NCBI RefSeq assembly: GCF_000219625.1
Contig: NC_018218.1
Coordinates: forward strand, 186,001 to 250,000
Reading direction: 5' to 3'
Source: Zymoseptoria tritici IPO323
Taxonomy: Eukaryota; Ascomycota; Dothideomycetes; Mycosphaerellales; Mycosphaerellaceae
Length of the DNA stretch: 64,000 nt
Below, piece after piece: positions 1 to 11,574 of this stretch. A model generated the notes under the pieces. That model was not told where the DNA came from. It saw nothing but the letters and a program-made list of their open reading frames with translations, and made no database searches. The translations under genes and the position numbers were made by a program. Position 1 is the first letter of the stretch, and each line of letters opens with the position of its first letter.

Positions 1-2950
1 GCTTCTCCCTACTTTCCTCTTTCCTATAATATAAATGTCTAAGAAGGGAGTTATAGTATAATCTTAGAGGTCTTCCCTTTTAGGGCAATTCTCTACTAAT
101 ACTTAATATTATAGCTATATTAATAAGGTATTAGCCTGCTCCTAGAATCCCTTAGGACTTCCTTAGAATCCCTTAAGACTTCTTATTTTCTTAGAAATAT
201 ACTCCCCCTAAGCTAGCTAGGAGGCTTCTTTATACTTAGTAGCCTCTAGCTAATTAGGCTTAGACTGCTTATGTTAGTTATCCTAGGACTATATGTCCTA
301 ACCTAATGTTTGCTCCCCTTAAGATATTAAAAAGGAGGCTTAGTTTCTCTCTCTCTGCATAGTATTAAACATATTCTCTACTTCTTAAAGATAAGAAGTA
401 GTAAAAGGTTAGGCATCTTGCCCTTAGGTATCCTAGCCCTAATCTTAATCCTTAGTATAGATAATATAGACTTCCTATTCTATAGTAATAAGTTATATTA
501 GTTATAGGAAACTCTCCCCCTAGAAGTCTAGGGCAGTAGGTATTATGCTATATACCTTATCCTTATTATATATTATATAAGGAGAGGTTACAATCTTATA
601 CTAAAACCTAGTAAGGGCAGATAGTTTAAACTTCTAAACTATATAGTTAGTTAAAGTGTTCTCCTAGAATCCTAGATTTTAGTATTTCTCTACTTTAGGA
701 TAGAACTTCTATAAATTAGGTCTCCCCTAATTATGCAGATATGCTTTATATCTAAATCTCCTAACCTTTGTTAGATTAATATATAGAGTTCTAGTATTAA
801 GATCTTAATTAAATTCCTAAAGAGGAATCTTATTAGTTAATAGGCATACTAGCCTATTAGTAAGGAAGATTATATATATAACTACAAAACTCTAAAGAGG
901 GAGAGGTAGGCTAGAGTTAATTATTATTGCTTTTACCTTGTTAAGGATAACCTTATTAGATAATTCTACAATTCTATTCTGCTTAGGAGTATAGGGAGCT
1001 AAAAAATCCTATCTTAGTCCCTTATTCTCTACAAATGTAATTAGATTATTATTATTAAACTCTCCTCTTCTATCTAAGAACTAGATCTTAACTATCTTTT
1101 TGTACTAGTTAAATATCTTAGTAGTCTATTTCTTAATAATTTGTGCAGCTTGTAATTTAAGCTTGCAAAAGATAGCCTATCTCCTTCTTAACTTTGTATT
1201 AGTAATTATAAGGATATACTTGTATTTAAAGATGTCTAGTAGAAAGATTAGTCCTATAATATTAATGTAGACCTTATCTAATAAGGATTAAGGTATTAGT
1301 CTTAGAGTTCTTAATACTACTCTCTATAACCTTGCAAGCTTGTATAGCTTATAGTACTTAAGTGTAGATATATTAATCTACTTAAGTCCTTAGACTTAAG
1401 CCTTTATTGCACTAAGAATCTTGTTCCCTATATAGCCTAGTCTCTAGTGCTATCTTGTTATATTAGCCTTAGGTATAGCAAAGGCTAGATAGGACATATT
1501 CCTATTAGTTGTAAAAGCAACTTTAGTACTCCCCTTAGGGAAAGAGACAGTTATATTCTAGAGGATTAGAACATTATAAGTAGACTAAACCTTGCCTATC
1601 TTCTTATTATTCCTTAGAATGTATAAAAATAGCCTATCTAGGTAGACCTTGCACTTTAGCTAGAGAGTCTCTACTAAGATAAGGTTGTAATTAGAGTTAG
1701 GAGAGTATAACATATCTTATAAGGTAATGTTTAACTTATTCCCCTTGTACTTTATTATAATCCTTACACTTCCTAAGTATATAACTATACTTTGTCTAAT
1801 AGCTTAAGAGAACCTAATTAGGGTTTCTAGGGGTTTAAGGTCTAAGAACTAGGACTTGTTATTAAAGAAGTAGTATAATATACTAGAATCCTAGACAATA
1901 GTATTACTCCTTTGTATTCTAGTAGCAGTAATTGCTGCTCCTATAAATAAGCTATCTAAATTAGAGCCTAAGCCTACATTAGAAGAGGAGATAGGCTTAA
2001 TTACTACAGCACCCTTTCCTCCCTTCTTATTATGTCTCTTACTCTTATCTTAGGACTTCTTCTTATCCTTATTAGATCCTCCTTTTCCTTTATATACCTA
2101 GGACTTTAGGGCCTTATTAGGGTACTTCTTAAAGCAATCTGCATTTATATAGATATAATAGGTATACTTAGTATACTAATTATTATCTACTGCAGCACCC
2201 CTAAATCCTCCTACTGTCCTCTATATCTATAGAGGAGGTTCCTTAATTAATAAGGTAATTAGCTCTTTAAGAGTTATGTTCTTAATATAATAGGATTATC
2301 TTTAGCTTCTTAGGTATTCTAGATAGTAGAGGCCCTAGATAAAGAATAGCCTAATCTGCTTATTACTAAAGGTAAGCTTTAAGACTAGAATGTTCTTAGA
2401 CCTAGAGTATTGTTCTATTATAGAGATGTACTTATAATACTACTTCTAGAAGTCTTTATAGTACTTCTAAGTATTTATTCCTTAGATCTTAATATTACTA
2501 ATTCTAAGAATCCTTAGGCTATTATAAATGTTTATAGTTATAACAGGCCTGTAGGTAGCTATAATAGTATTATATAGTTCCTTAGCTATCTTCTCTATAT
2601 CCCTAAAGTTAAGCCTTAGAGATTAGTTAATCCTTTTGCTAATAATCCTATATGCAATTAGGTTATACTTATACTAGACTTAGAGAGGAGTTAGTCTTAG
2701 TCTACTAGTTAGAATAGGTTCTATTACTAGAGTATCCCCTCCTTCTTTTTAGGAAGGAGTTAGAGCCTAGGAGGATAAAGCAGTACTCTCCTTAGTTAGT
2801 AGAAAGGGATATCTAACTTTAATTCCTAGCTTTAGTTAGGCAGGGTATTAGGGAATATTATAAAAAACATAGCCTAACACCTCCTTGTCTATAAGGGCTG
2901 CTTTAAGCATTCTTAACTAGTCTAAGAAGTTACTTCCCTTTCTTAGGACT
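1..2950 (-). mobile_element. Ty1/copia LTR retrotransposon remnant, RIP-degraded, truncated by window start
   Basis: Reading the minus strand and ignoring stops recovers the copia Pol order from right to left. A zinc-knuckle-like tail lies near 2100-2180 (NADCFKKYPNKA). A protease-like stretch lies at about 1690-1950 (ending NSNYNLILVETL). The pre-integrase motif is near 1400-1460 (RLGYIGNKILSAIKA). The integrase core is at about 930-1350, with GEFNNNNLITFVENKGL followed by APYTPKQNRIVELSNK, the hallmark GEF..F...KGI / APYTPQQNGVVER region. The post-integrase linker is at about 500-780 (RFRYKAYLHN). Reverse transcriptase should lie left of the window. Frequent TAG/TAA codons at former Trp/Gln positions, extreme AT/TpA richness and no CG dinucleotide that I could find before about 2960 indicate repeat-induced point mutation. 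The element cannot encode working proteins. LTR ends were not identified; 2960-3230 may hold the right end. Confidence 0.85.
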
Positions 2951-3666
2951 TTATTTTCCTTCGTAGTCTTAAACTTATTAGCCTATATTGCGGCTGTTGT
3001 TATAACTAGCTCTTTCTCGGCTCGCTAGTTAACTATCTAAATAGTGTATAGTAAGGTTCTAGTAGCTGCGCTTAGAACAGACAATTCTTCCTTAAGTGTG
3101 TAGTAGTTACGCCGGGCTTATAACCTGTTATAATTAGACTTAAGCTAAGTAGAAGAAGACCTCTAATTAGCAGGTATATATTGTTATGCAGAGAGAATCT
3201 TAAGTGTAAGATTCTTACTTTAGCTATCTGTGTGTAGGAATGCCTTAGCACTAGTTATGTGCACTTCACTAATAGTTAGTCTGATGATCCACAACAGGAG
3301 GAAGGCCCAGCCCATAAAACGAGAGAGAGGCTGACTAAGCTCGCCGACCTCACTTCTACCTTCCATAGATTGCTGCGGTTCGTTCTCAGCGAAAGCATGC
3401 CATCGGCTGAGCGCCATCCTGATATCGTGCTATGGCAAGACGAGATGCCCTGATGATATCGTGTCTGCATTAGATGTCTAGATCATGGCATCCGCAGGCA
3501 TCGCATCTCGCTGCGATGCGTCGCACTTAGCGAGACGCAGACGTTGCATTGCCTTCCTGCAAGCCACCTGACAGCTGTAGTGGCGAAGTAGACCCGGCTT
3601 TCCTCACTTCTGAGCTCTGGTCGCCCATCTGACCCAATCTTGCGACCATTGCGTCCTACTGCTACG
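2951..3666. other. Transition from mutated element to gene-rich DNA
   Basis: CpG reappears at about 2961 and base composition returns to the roughly 50-55% GC of the rest of the window by about 3280. The first part may be the element's 5' end or LTR. 3480-3560 has short CG-rich inverted-looking words. I see no credible gene; the remainder is the likely promoter of the kinase gene. Confidence 0.4.
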
Positions 3667-5965
3667 ATGCCGCGGGCCGACGACCTCGTAAGGCTTGCAC
3701 GACTGGACGCTACGGTTACCGAGGATCAAATCGCTGTGCACACGAGGCACGACAATCATGGTACACCGACCGTGTGGAAGAGGAGTCTTAGGCCCATCGG
3801 CCAGGGAGGCTTCGGCGCAGTGTATCGCGAAGAATGTATCGAGGGACGGAATCGAGGATCGCTCAGAGCCGTGAAGGCTGTCCAGAAGGTCATTTCCCAG
3901 GGCTCGCCGCAAATGGACTACAGCAAAGAACTGGAGGCTATTGCTCGCTTCTCACAGCTACAGGTATGCGAGGTCCTCTTGACGGTTCAGAGGACGCTAA
4001 GAAAATGTGTGTACAGTATCAGCAGCACTTCGTCCGGTCTTTCGGATGGTACGAGAACGCGAGCACCATCTTCATCGCCATGGAGTTTGTCGAACACGGG
4101 GATCTGCAGCAATATGTTGGACGCGCAATGCCAGAACCTGAAATGCAGCTGATTGTGTCTCAAGTGCTCGAGGGTCTGTCGCACATGCACAATTTGAGCT
4201 ATGCACACCGAGATTTGAAGCCTGCGGTATGTGAAGCGTTCAGCAACGACTTGGCATGGCTGATGCGATACGTTCCGTCCTGTAGAACCTCTTGGTATAT
4301 CGTAAAGGTCCTCAATGGCATGTCAAGATCGCAGACTTTGGGCTGAGCAAGAGACTCACTGAAAGCCTGTCGTCCTTGCACACGAGGGCCGGTACGCATG
4401 GTTTTATGGCGCCTGAGATCTTGGGATTGCTTCATGACGACGACGAAGACTCCGACACCGAATCTGGGCCGTCATATACCAATGCCGTCGATGTTTGGGC
4501 CTTGGGTGTGATCACCTTTCAATTGCTGACAACCCAGCTTCCCTTCGCAGCCGGTGATTTCAGGCCTCTCAGAAAATACGTGAAGGGTAAAGCGCCCTTT
4601 CCACAGGAACATCTGGTGGCGTCAAGAATCAGCTTCTCTGGCATTGCCTGGATCGAGAGCTGCCTAGCTCCTTCGCCGGCCCAGCGGCCGAGCGCTGGTT
4701 TCAGTCGCAAACACAGATGGCCGATTGGTGCCTTGATCACCGAGTCTGCGCATCCCTTACCGAGGACTGTTGACTCTGAGAGCCTTGCATCCGCGGCCTG
4801 GAGCGTTCAAGATAGTGGTTACGAGACCGCATTTCGTCACTTGTCGACGACTCCGCCACAGCGATTGGGGCAGCCCATGCGAGCAAATGCGCAACTTTCG
4901 GATGGTTCATCGGTCTTCGATGGTGAACATGATGCGCATCCATGGGTTGAGGTCACTAACATGGAGATTGAACGTGCCGAGCGCCCAATATTCTCGCAGC
5001 ACGGGCACCTTGCAGTCTTGTCGGATTCGTTGCTACATATCTGGGATGCGACGGGGGCGTGGAAGTCCAAAAAGCTCACGGATTTACCGGGATATCACCC
5101 CCCCTACGAGGGTGGCACTCCCGGCAATCCGCCTCACTCATGCAACATCGAATCGTTCTCGCCCGATGGCCGGCACATAGCTATATGCACAGGGAGCGGA
5201 ACAATTGTCTGGAATACCGTAACTTGGGAGTCGGCTAAGATGTTCAACGAAACGCTCAACGGAAACGGTGCCAGCCTCTTTGTTCGCTTCTCATCCGACG
5301 GGCGGCTGCTCGTATCGGGAGACGAGGACCACAAGGTTGACGAGAAAAGCTTGGTCGTGAAGCTCTGGGACACGGCAAGTTGGACTGTAGTGAAGCAGCT
5401 CAGAGTGAAGCAGCTCGGAAGGTCAATCTATTTCATCCGGGTGTGCGCAACCTCGCGGGATGGTCTTATGTTAGGTTTGTTGCCTTATTCGAGATCTGGT
5501 TCGCCACTTGATTCGACAGTGATATCGAATTTGGCGACCGATACGGAGGTACCACTACTCACTCTGGGCTCCGGCATGAGGGGAATGGCTATCTCTCCGG
5601 ACAAAAGGCACCTGGTTTCGGTACATGATCATGGGCAAGCCATCCTGTGGGACTCGTCCACAGGATGTGAGCTCAGACAGATGGCGGTTCACCACTCTGG
5701 GCCGTGTCTTCTTAATGCGGTATTTTCCCCTGATGGCCGCCAAATTGCATGCGGAACACGAGTATGCGACAGTGGCATCGTGGTATGGGTCTACGACACG
5801 GCGACAGGCGAGATCAGAGACACTATCAGGCACAACGCCAACAGCAGCACGGTAGATTGCGCGGACGTGATCATCTCGCCGGACGGACAGAGCATTGCCC
5901 TCTGGCAGCGAACTTTGGGAAGTCGGGTGAACATCCTGAAAAGGATGGGAAGAAGGAGAGACTAA
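3667..5965 (+). CDS. Protein kinase with C-terminal WD40 propeller
   Basis: Three exons: 3667-3963, 4017-4226 and 4286-5965, with introns of 53 and 59 bp. Splicing restores one frame of 728 residues. The first in-frame ATG is 3667; an upstream TTG is open but not a start. The kinase domain spans about 38-310: glycine loop GQGGFG (45-50), AVK lysine (70), a hinge MEFVEHGDLQQY, catalytic HRDLKPAN (the Asn codon lies immediately after intron 2), DFG (186-188) and GTHGFMAPE activation/APE segment. All key catalytic residues are present, so it should be active. After a linker, repeats such as SPDKRHLVSVHDHGQAILWD and SPDGRQIACGT mark a WD40 region from about 400 to the end. Substrate is unknown. 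Kinase-WD40 fusions occur among fungal accessory and NLR-like signalling genes, but a role in recognition is only inference. It lies beside a dead transposon. Confidence 0.8.
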
Positions 5966-6721
5966 TAGCAGCAATGGTGAACCGCTCAAGAGAAAGACCA
6001 TATTTTGGGCGTTGAGCGATCCAGGGAATTCAGCCAAAAGCGTGCACGAGGGGAGAAATAGCAGATGCCCCGGAGATATGACTGCGAACATGGCATCGTA
6101 GGAGAGTCCAATGCCTACCTCTATTCTTGTTTCTGAGCCCAGGCTCGTCACATGTGCCCAATGCCGCAGAAGCTGCCGCCCGACGACCTCACAAAACCCT
6201 TCGATGGGTTCGGCTTGGATTCCAAAGGCCAGAAGGAAAGGAGGGGAGACACGAAGAAGACTTCCTCGAACAGCGGCACGAAGCGCGGCAAATAGACCAT
6301 TGGCCGCCTTGCGTGGCTCGCTGGAGGCAGTCCTGGGCGCTCGTCAATGGTTGGTCGCGAAGAACAGTCTTAGTTATTGTATCAGCGGTCGGTAGTTCCT
6401 ATCTGTACTGGTCGCCTTGGAATGGTCACCAAGGCTAGCCCATTGCCGGAGCTGGGGTGTTAACGGCTTGAGAGAGCGTCGGAACCAGAATGATATAGCA
6501 GACGACGTGAACATGTCCACAGCACTTGATCGCTTGGGTCAACTTAGACGCAAATCTTGATTTTTGTCTGCATGCGGAGCTAAACACTCCCAGACCTTGC
6601 CTGATGCCATGTTACTTCGTCCACACGGGCAGCTTTACTCCAACGGCGGGAACTTCCTCAAGAAACTGCAACATGTCAGCACTGCACCTCTCACCCCACT
6701 CCTCGCAAGACAGGATCAAAC
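5966..6721. other. Intergenic, no gene seen
   Basis: Short frames here (for example 6111-6438) have no recognisable motif, splice-supported continuation or convincing start. It separates the convergent 3' ends of the kinase gene and msrA. Confidence 0.5.
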
Positions 6722-7361
6722 TTACTGACTAGGACACTCATACCCCCCCGGATTATTCTGCAAGTACAACTGATGATACTTCTCCGCATCCCACCACGTC
6801 CCAGCCTCCAAGATCTCCGTCACAATTTTCCCCTTATACCACTGCTCGTTCGCCTTCTTGGTGACCTCCTCCGCAATCGCCTTCTGCTCGGCGTCGTGGT
6901 AGAAAATCCCACTGCGGTACTGCGAGCCCGTGTCGGGACCTTGGCGGTTGGCGGTGGTCGGATCGTGCATCTTGTAAAAGTATTCGAGGAGCGCGGCGTA
7001 GGTGACTTTGGTGGGGTCGAAGATGATTTGGCAGGCTTCGGCGTCTGTCGTGGTTGCATTGTCAGCACATGGCCTGCAGCGTGCTTCTGAAATGTCACTC
7101 ACGTCCCGTCCGTCCACTACAAACCGCCCTGTAGCTCGGACTATCCGTATCGCCTCCAATATACCCAACTCTTGCGTCCAACAAACCCTTATCCTTGAAA
7201 TCGTGGCGATACATGTGCTCAACACCCCAGAAGCATCCAGCGGCGATGGTGGCGCGCTGGGCACCTTCAGGCAAGTTCATCGTCTGCGCGGAGGTCTCGG
7301 GCGTGAAGTGCATGGAGGAGCTGCTGAATGGGCGCATTAGGCGCTGGAGGAGGTTGGCCAT
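6722..7361 (-). CDS. msrA: Peptide methionine sulfoxide reductase A
   Basis: Reduces methionine-S-sulfoxide in proteins and free Met, using thioredoxin, as an oxidative-damage repair enzyme. Two exons: 7103-7361 and 6722-7044, with a 58-bp intron (GTGAGT donor, CAG acceptor). Joined, they give 193 residues, usual for the family. The active-site motif GCFWG is at 42-46 (catalytic Cys43), followed by the typical GYIGGDT and YRAVCSGRTGHAEACQIIFDP; the intron falls inside the GHAEA signature, which confirms the splice. Later DPTTANRQGPDTGSQYRS and NPGGYECPSQ complete the fold, the last supplying a possible resolving Cys. The Arg/Ser-rich first 25 residues may be a mitochondrial presequence, although a second ATG at residue 17 could give a cytosolic form. 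Confidence 0.93.
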
Positions 7362-8055
7362 GGTTGGTGTTGTTGTCAGCAGGCTGAGGAGGAAGAGGAG
7401 GAGGAGTGTGGCTTTCGTAAAGGTATGCAGGTTGGGTGGTTGGTCGTTGGAGGTTGGTGGCGTTGTTTGTGGATGGAGGAGGATGTTCGATGTGGTGTGA
7501 AAGTGAGAGAGAGCTGCTCACTGGCGTTGATGTCATGAATTTGAATGGAGCTTTCGCCACTTTCGCCCCTCTTGCCGCGATTCCGGCCCTTGTTATTGAT
7601 TGACAAAGCACACTGCATGCAATCCATTGGCAATTGATCATCCCGGACCGCAGTCACGTTCGTAGGCAGGAGACGACGGCCCAACGAGTGCGTTCGAAGC
7701 ACTGCAAAGGAAGCATGACGATGCCGAACGATTTTGTATGGCACTTCTGCCTTGGTTCGATCTGACTCTCCTCCGCCAGACGATTACATTTATACTAATC
7801 TCCTGCTCGCTTTGATCTGTCCTTCTGTCTTGCCGTCCGACTTTTGCCCGTCCCATACCAGGAATTCGAACGCCTGCGAAACAGAAGCCCACCCATATGT
7901 AAACACCTCTCTCTATGCATTGCCCATCCCGATATCCGATCCCATGTCGACCGCCTTTCCATGCCATATTCCCCGATAACCCAGCCTCCACAACGCCGCG
8001 CTAAATCAGAAGATCAAAAACCCACAATAATTCACATCTTTCCCACCACTTCTCG
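7362..8055. other. Intergenic between msrA promoter and Flc-type gene 3' end
   Basis: Contains the msrA 5' region and the 3' flank of the membrane protein. Open frames on both strands here are proline/serine-rich shadows without motifs. Nothing else is supported. Confidence 0.5.
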
Positions 8056-11000
8056 TCACTCCTTCGCCCCACTCGCCATCTCTACTACTCCCTCATCTCC
8101 CCCAGCACCGCCAACAACCTCTCCCTCCTGCCCTCTCATAGCAACACTCGCCCCAAAACTATTCCGCGTGATGCTATCCTTTGCGCGATGTTTCGAGACC
8201 ATGCCCGCATTGCTCCGAGCCGGCACTCCACCCATCTCGCCATCGAAGCCATCACCAAACACACCGTCGTTGCCGCGCAGAACCCTGGCAGCATTCTCCG
8301 CGCGGATATCAGCTGAGGGAGTGCGGCGCGAGCTACGGCGTGGCACGGTCGGGCATCTCGGCATCGTTGGCGCGGACGAGTTGTGGTCCCAAGACAAATT
8401 GTCAATGGCACGGAGCCAGTCTTCGCCTGGAGGCGGGTACGCAGATGGCGTGGGAATCCGTGGAGCGTTAGTGATGTCAGGTCGAGGAGCGCCTGCATTG
8501 GTCGAGCGAGATGCAGCAGAGCCCCATCGGGAAGGAAGGTCGATTCCGCCGACGCCCTCGATGGGCGCGAGGGATGGAATCGGCTGGTCGGAGTATCGCG
8601 GCGCGTAAACCTTCTCGACGTCGCTCGGTCGTGATGTGGCGCCTGTAACCTGCGAGCTTCGTGTCTCCTGGCTGAGTCGACCTGATGTTTGAGTAGCGAT
8701 GCCTTCGGCGGCAGCCTTTTCGGCGGAGACGGGCTCGAGGACCGGGTGATCAATCGTTGGAGTCTCCGGTCCCTGTAATCCAGTCGCGGTGCGGGAGGTT
8801 GTAGACTCAGGGTCGAGAGTATACCCAGACTTCAAATCGAATCGAACATCATCCTCAACAGGGCTCTCCGGCCGTTGCGCGCCCGGAGCTGTCGCCTCAA
8901 GCGGAGAGTCAGGCATGATTCGATCCCGGTACGGAAACTCAATGGTCATCGGTGGACTCGTCTGCATCTCCACCTCATCGGCCGGTCCGTCCTGTTGTTG
9001 CATATCCGGCGGCATTCTCGCAGATCTCACCACCTCAAACCCCTTCGTCTGATCCTTCTTCTTGCCTGAAAATCCAAACGCAATCTTCTGCAGCCAGCTC
9101 TGCGCTGCTGATGCGGGACCTGTAGGATCCGCTGGGCCGGTCTTGAGTTTTCGGGTGGCTTGCTCGTTAAGCGCCGGGCCACGGTAGTACTGGTCGACTT
9201 CGCGCACAGCGTAATCGGTGCGATTGCCGGTCTCGTCAACAGATTCCTGACGATCGCGCAGGAAGACAGGGGGAGGAGAGACTTGATCGCTGTCATAGCT
9301 GGCAACTCTTGCTTTGCCAGGCGAGTCTTGATAGGGAAACTCTGCACCACCAGTATTGCGTCGAGACCTGATTCCAGGTGTCGATGGCTCAGTGATGGTG
9401 GCTTTGCGCGCTCGCGGTGGCCGGTAGAAATTGTCGCCGTCTGCCTTTGTAGCAATGGAAGGTCTTGCGCCTTGGCCAATCCCGCCTGAGAGCTCCGAGT
9501 GCGGAACTACAGACGGCGTGGTATCTCCCACACTGGAGAAGTTCTCAAACCCACTCAGGCGATTGCGGTTGAGAAGCTGCGCGCTACTGGCGGACACACT
9601 TCTACTGCGAGTGCCGTACGCTTGACTTCCCATCGCATCGTTGGTCGAGACCCGCAATATGGCCGCATTGCTCATCATACTACCTCTGTCGCCTTTGTCC
9701 GGGCGGGTCTGACGCTTCTTCAACATTCGCCAACTCAGGATGCTACCCCGAACGGCTGACGCTCCACCACCGGCACCGAGCGATCGTGCTATGACTTCGA
9801 TGATGGTCTGCGCAGAGTTGAGGAAGAATCCAAAAACGAGGACGCAGGCGTGGAGAATGAGAATGACATATCCGATCCAGCCTTTGGGAGCTTCGGTCAC
9901 GCCGAGAGTTGGCACAAACGCGATCATCATGAGGAGAGTGCCGAGGCGGACGCTGGCGAAGAAGGTATGGTATAGGTTCATGCTTGTTTGGCCTTGGAAT
10001 GGCTTGAAGCCGTTGAGGGTGAGAATGAGGATGACCTCGCAGATGGCCAGGACGATGATTTGAGCGATGCCACTAGGTTGGACTGCTCCAATGGCGACAC
10101 CGCGGACGAACGTAATGAAGACTGGGATGAGCGCGAAGGGCGCTGCACTGTCGCTGTAGGTATTGTAGAGTGGTCCGTAGTGGAGGAGTGTTGGCATGTC
10201 GTCGAAGAGGAGCGTCCTCGGCTTGGTAGTGAAGATGACTCGCAGGATCCAGCCAGCCCAGACGATCGTGATGACCAGGAGTATGACCGCGCAAACTAGA
10301 ACACTTGTCGGTGACCGTGGTGAGATGACCAGCTGGTAGAGACTGAGTGCCACGATCGGCAGGATGAAGTAGTTGAATAGCAGGCGGACCACCATACCCA
10401 GGGTGAAGGGAAGATTCTTCTGGCGGAGATCCTCCTCGGTGGTGTTCGTGGCGAGATGGTACAGCCAGCGAGCGAGGAATCCCAATTGGCAGAGGAGGAC
10501 CAATACACCCGCGATGACCAGCAGCCATATCGCCATACACGCCCAGATGTCCTGGTCAGATCCCATGCCAATGAGCTGGCTCATGCGAGTGAGGCCGTAT
10601 GTCGCATTGACACTGTACAGTCCATCTTGCAGAGCATTGTAGCTGTCGCCGCTGACATAGCTCTCGTCGAAGAGTAGCAGCGACCAGCTCGCCTGACTGA
10701 GCGCCGGTCTGAAGAAGCCAGGGTATTGCACAGTCAAACTCCCCGTCAAGACCACCCATTGTATGTATTGTAGACAATCTCCAAAACCTGGTGTGACCAA
10801 CCTCAGCAAATCCTCGTCTCTTCCAAAGTTGCTGCTCCATCTGAAGATGTCCGAGCTTCCCCATGGCGACCATATCGCCGCTGCTACTGTCGCTACCGCC
10901 TTGAGGATGAGGATCGTCGCGGGCAGCCATCTGAGCAATGCTTTGATGCTGCTGCCGAGATCGGGTGTGATTTGCGCGCTGACACATGCGACGTTGGGTG

Positions 11001-11574
11001 CTCCCTCATCTCCGGATATGATGTGTGCGGTGGCGGAGATCGTGCTGAAGGAATATGAGGTGCCGAAATCGTGCGAGAGGAAGAAAGCGGGCAGTTCGGA
11101 GGGGACGCTGGCATTGGCGTAGAATGCTGGTCCGAGAGGACAATCTCCCCGAACCAATGCGTCGCAGAATCGCTCGCCCGGGTTGTTGGCCTCTGTGTAT
11201 GTCAAGACCATGTAGTCCGCAGTCAATGTGGCAAGCCTGTTTCCCGTTCCCACATTCACAATCTTGCCGAAAGACACATCGCTATTGTTCCATTGCTCGT
11301 CGGAGGGAGGCGGATAGTTGCCGGTGAACTGCTGGCCAGAGACATTGCCGTATATGGTGAGGTTGAGGAAGTGCGTCGAGCGCTCGTTGACGAATGTGGC
11401 ATCGACGAAGAGTGGTGTGAATTGTAGCTGCTGCGGTCGGGAATTTCTCGTGCTGTCGGGCAGGCAGTTCTCGAAATTGACGAAGACTGCGTGGACTGGG
11501 AGGAGGAGGAGCGAGTGGAGGAGGAGGAGGAGGAGGGAGGAGAGCATTGTTGGCGTTGCGCCGAGCGCTTTCAT
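8056..11574 (-). CDS. TRP/Flc-type multi-spanning membrane protein with ML-like domain
   Basis: Single-exon gene of 1172 residues from ATG 11574. The frame is open further upstream but has no earlier ATG, and this start gives a perfect signal peptide (residues 1-29, a long Leu run ending PVHA). Next comes an ML-like lumenal domain of about 170 residues with Cys and N-glycosylation sites, then about nine to ten membrane segments between roughly 220 and 600 (for example VLVLLCQLGFLARWLY and LTLNGFKPFQGQTSMN), as in fungal TRP-like/Flc proteins. The last 570 residues are a Ser/Pro/Arg-rich, low-complexity cytosolic tail, longer than in yeast Flc1-3. Yeast relatives are linked to FAD/haem import into the ER, calcium homeostasis and cell-wall integrity; which role applies here cannot be read from sequence. 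Confidence 0.8.
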   Translation of the reverse strand: MKALGATPTMLSSLLLLLLHSLLLLPVHAVFVNFENCLPDSTRNSRPQQLQFTPLFVDATFVNERSTHFLNLTIYGNVSGQQFTGNYPPPSDEQWNNSDVSFGKIVNVGTGNRLATLTADYMVLTYTEANNPGERFCDALVRGDCPLGPAFYANASVPSELPAFFLSHDFGTSYSFSTISATAHIISGDEGAPNVACVSAQITPDLGSSIKALLRWLPATILILKAVATVAAAIWSPWGSSDIFRWSSNFGRDEDLLRLVTPGFGDCLQYIQWVVLTGSLTVQYPGFFRPALSQASWSLLLFDESYVSGDSYNALQDGLYSVNATYGLTRMSQLIGMGSDQDIWACMAIWLLVIAGVLVLLCQLGFLARWLYHLATNTTEEDLRQKNLPFTLGMVVRLLFNYFILPIVALSLYQLVISPRSPTSVLVCAVILLVITIVWAGWILRVIFTTKPRTLLFDDMPTLLHYGPLYNTYSDSAAPFALIPVFITFVRGVAIGAVQPSGIAQIIVLAICEVILILTLNGFKPFQGQTSMNLYHTFFASVRLGTLLMMIAFVPTLGVTEAPKGWIGYVILILHACVLVFGFFLNSAQTIIEVIARSLGAGGGASAVRGSILSWRMLKKRQTRPDKGDRGSMMSNAAILRVSTNDAMGSQAYGTRSRSVSASSAQLLNRNRLSGFENFSSVGDTTPSVVPHSELSGGIGQGARPSIATKADGDNFYRPPRARKATITEPSTPGIRSRRNTGGAEFPYQDSPGKARVASYDSDQVSPPPVFLRDRQESVDETGNRTDYAVREVDQYYRGPALNEQATRKLKTGPADPTGPASAAQSWLQKIAFGFSGKKKDQTKGFEVVRSARMPPDMQQQDGPADEVEMQTSPPMTIEFPYRDRIMPDSPLEATAPGAQRPESPVEDDVRFDLKSGYTLDPESTTSRTATGLQGPETPTIDHPVLEPVSAEKAAAEGIATQTSGRLSQETRSSQVTGATSRPSDVEKVYAPRYSDQPIPSLAPIEGVGGIDLPSRWGSAASRSTNAGAPRPDITNAPRIPTPSAYPPPGEDWLRAIDNLSWDHNSSAPTMPRCPTVPRRSSRRTPSADIRAENAARVLRGNDGVFGDGFDGEMGGVPARSNAGMVSKHRAKDSITRNSFGASVAMRGQEGEVVGGAGGDEGVVEMASGAKE

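Noticed and set aside
7844..8608. 254-codon plus frame
   Set aside because: Antisense to the long cytosolic tail of the TRP/Flc-type gene; proline-rich mirror of its codon bias.
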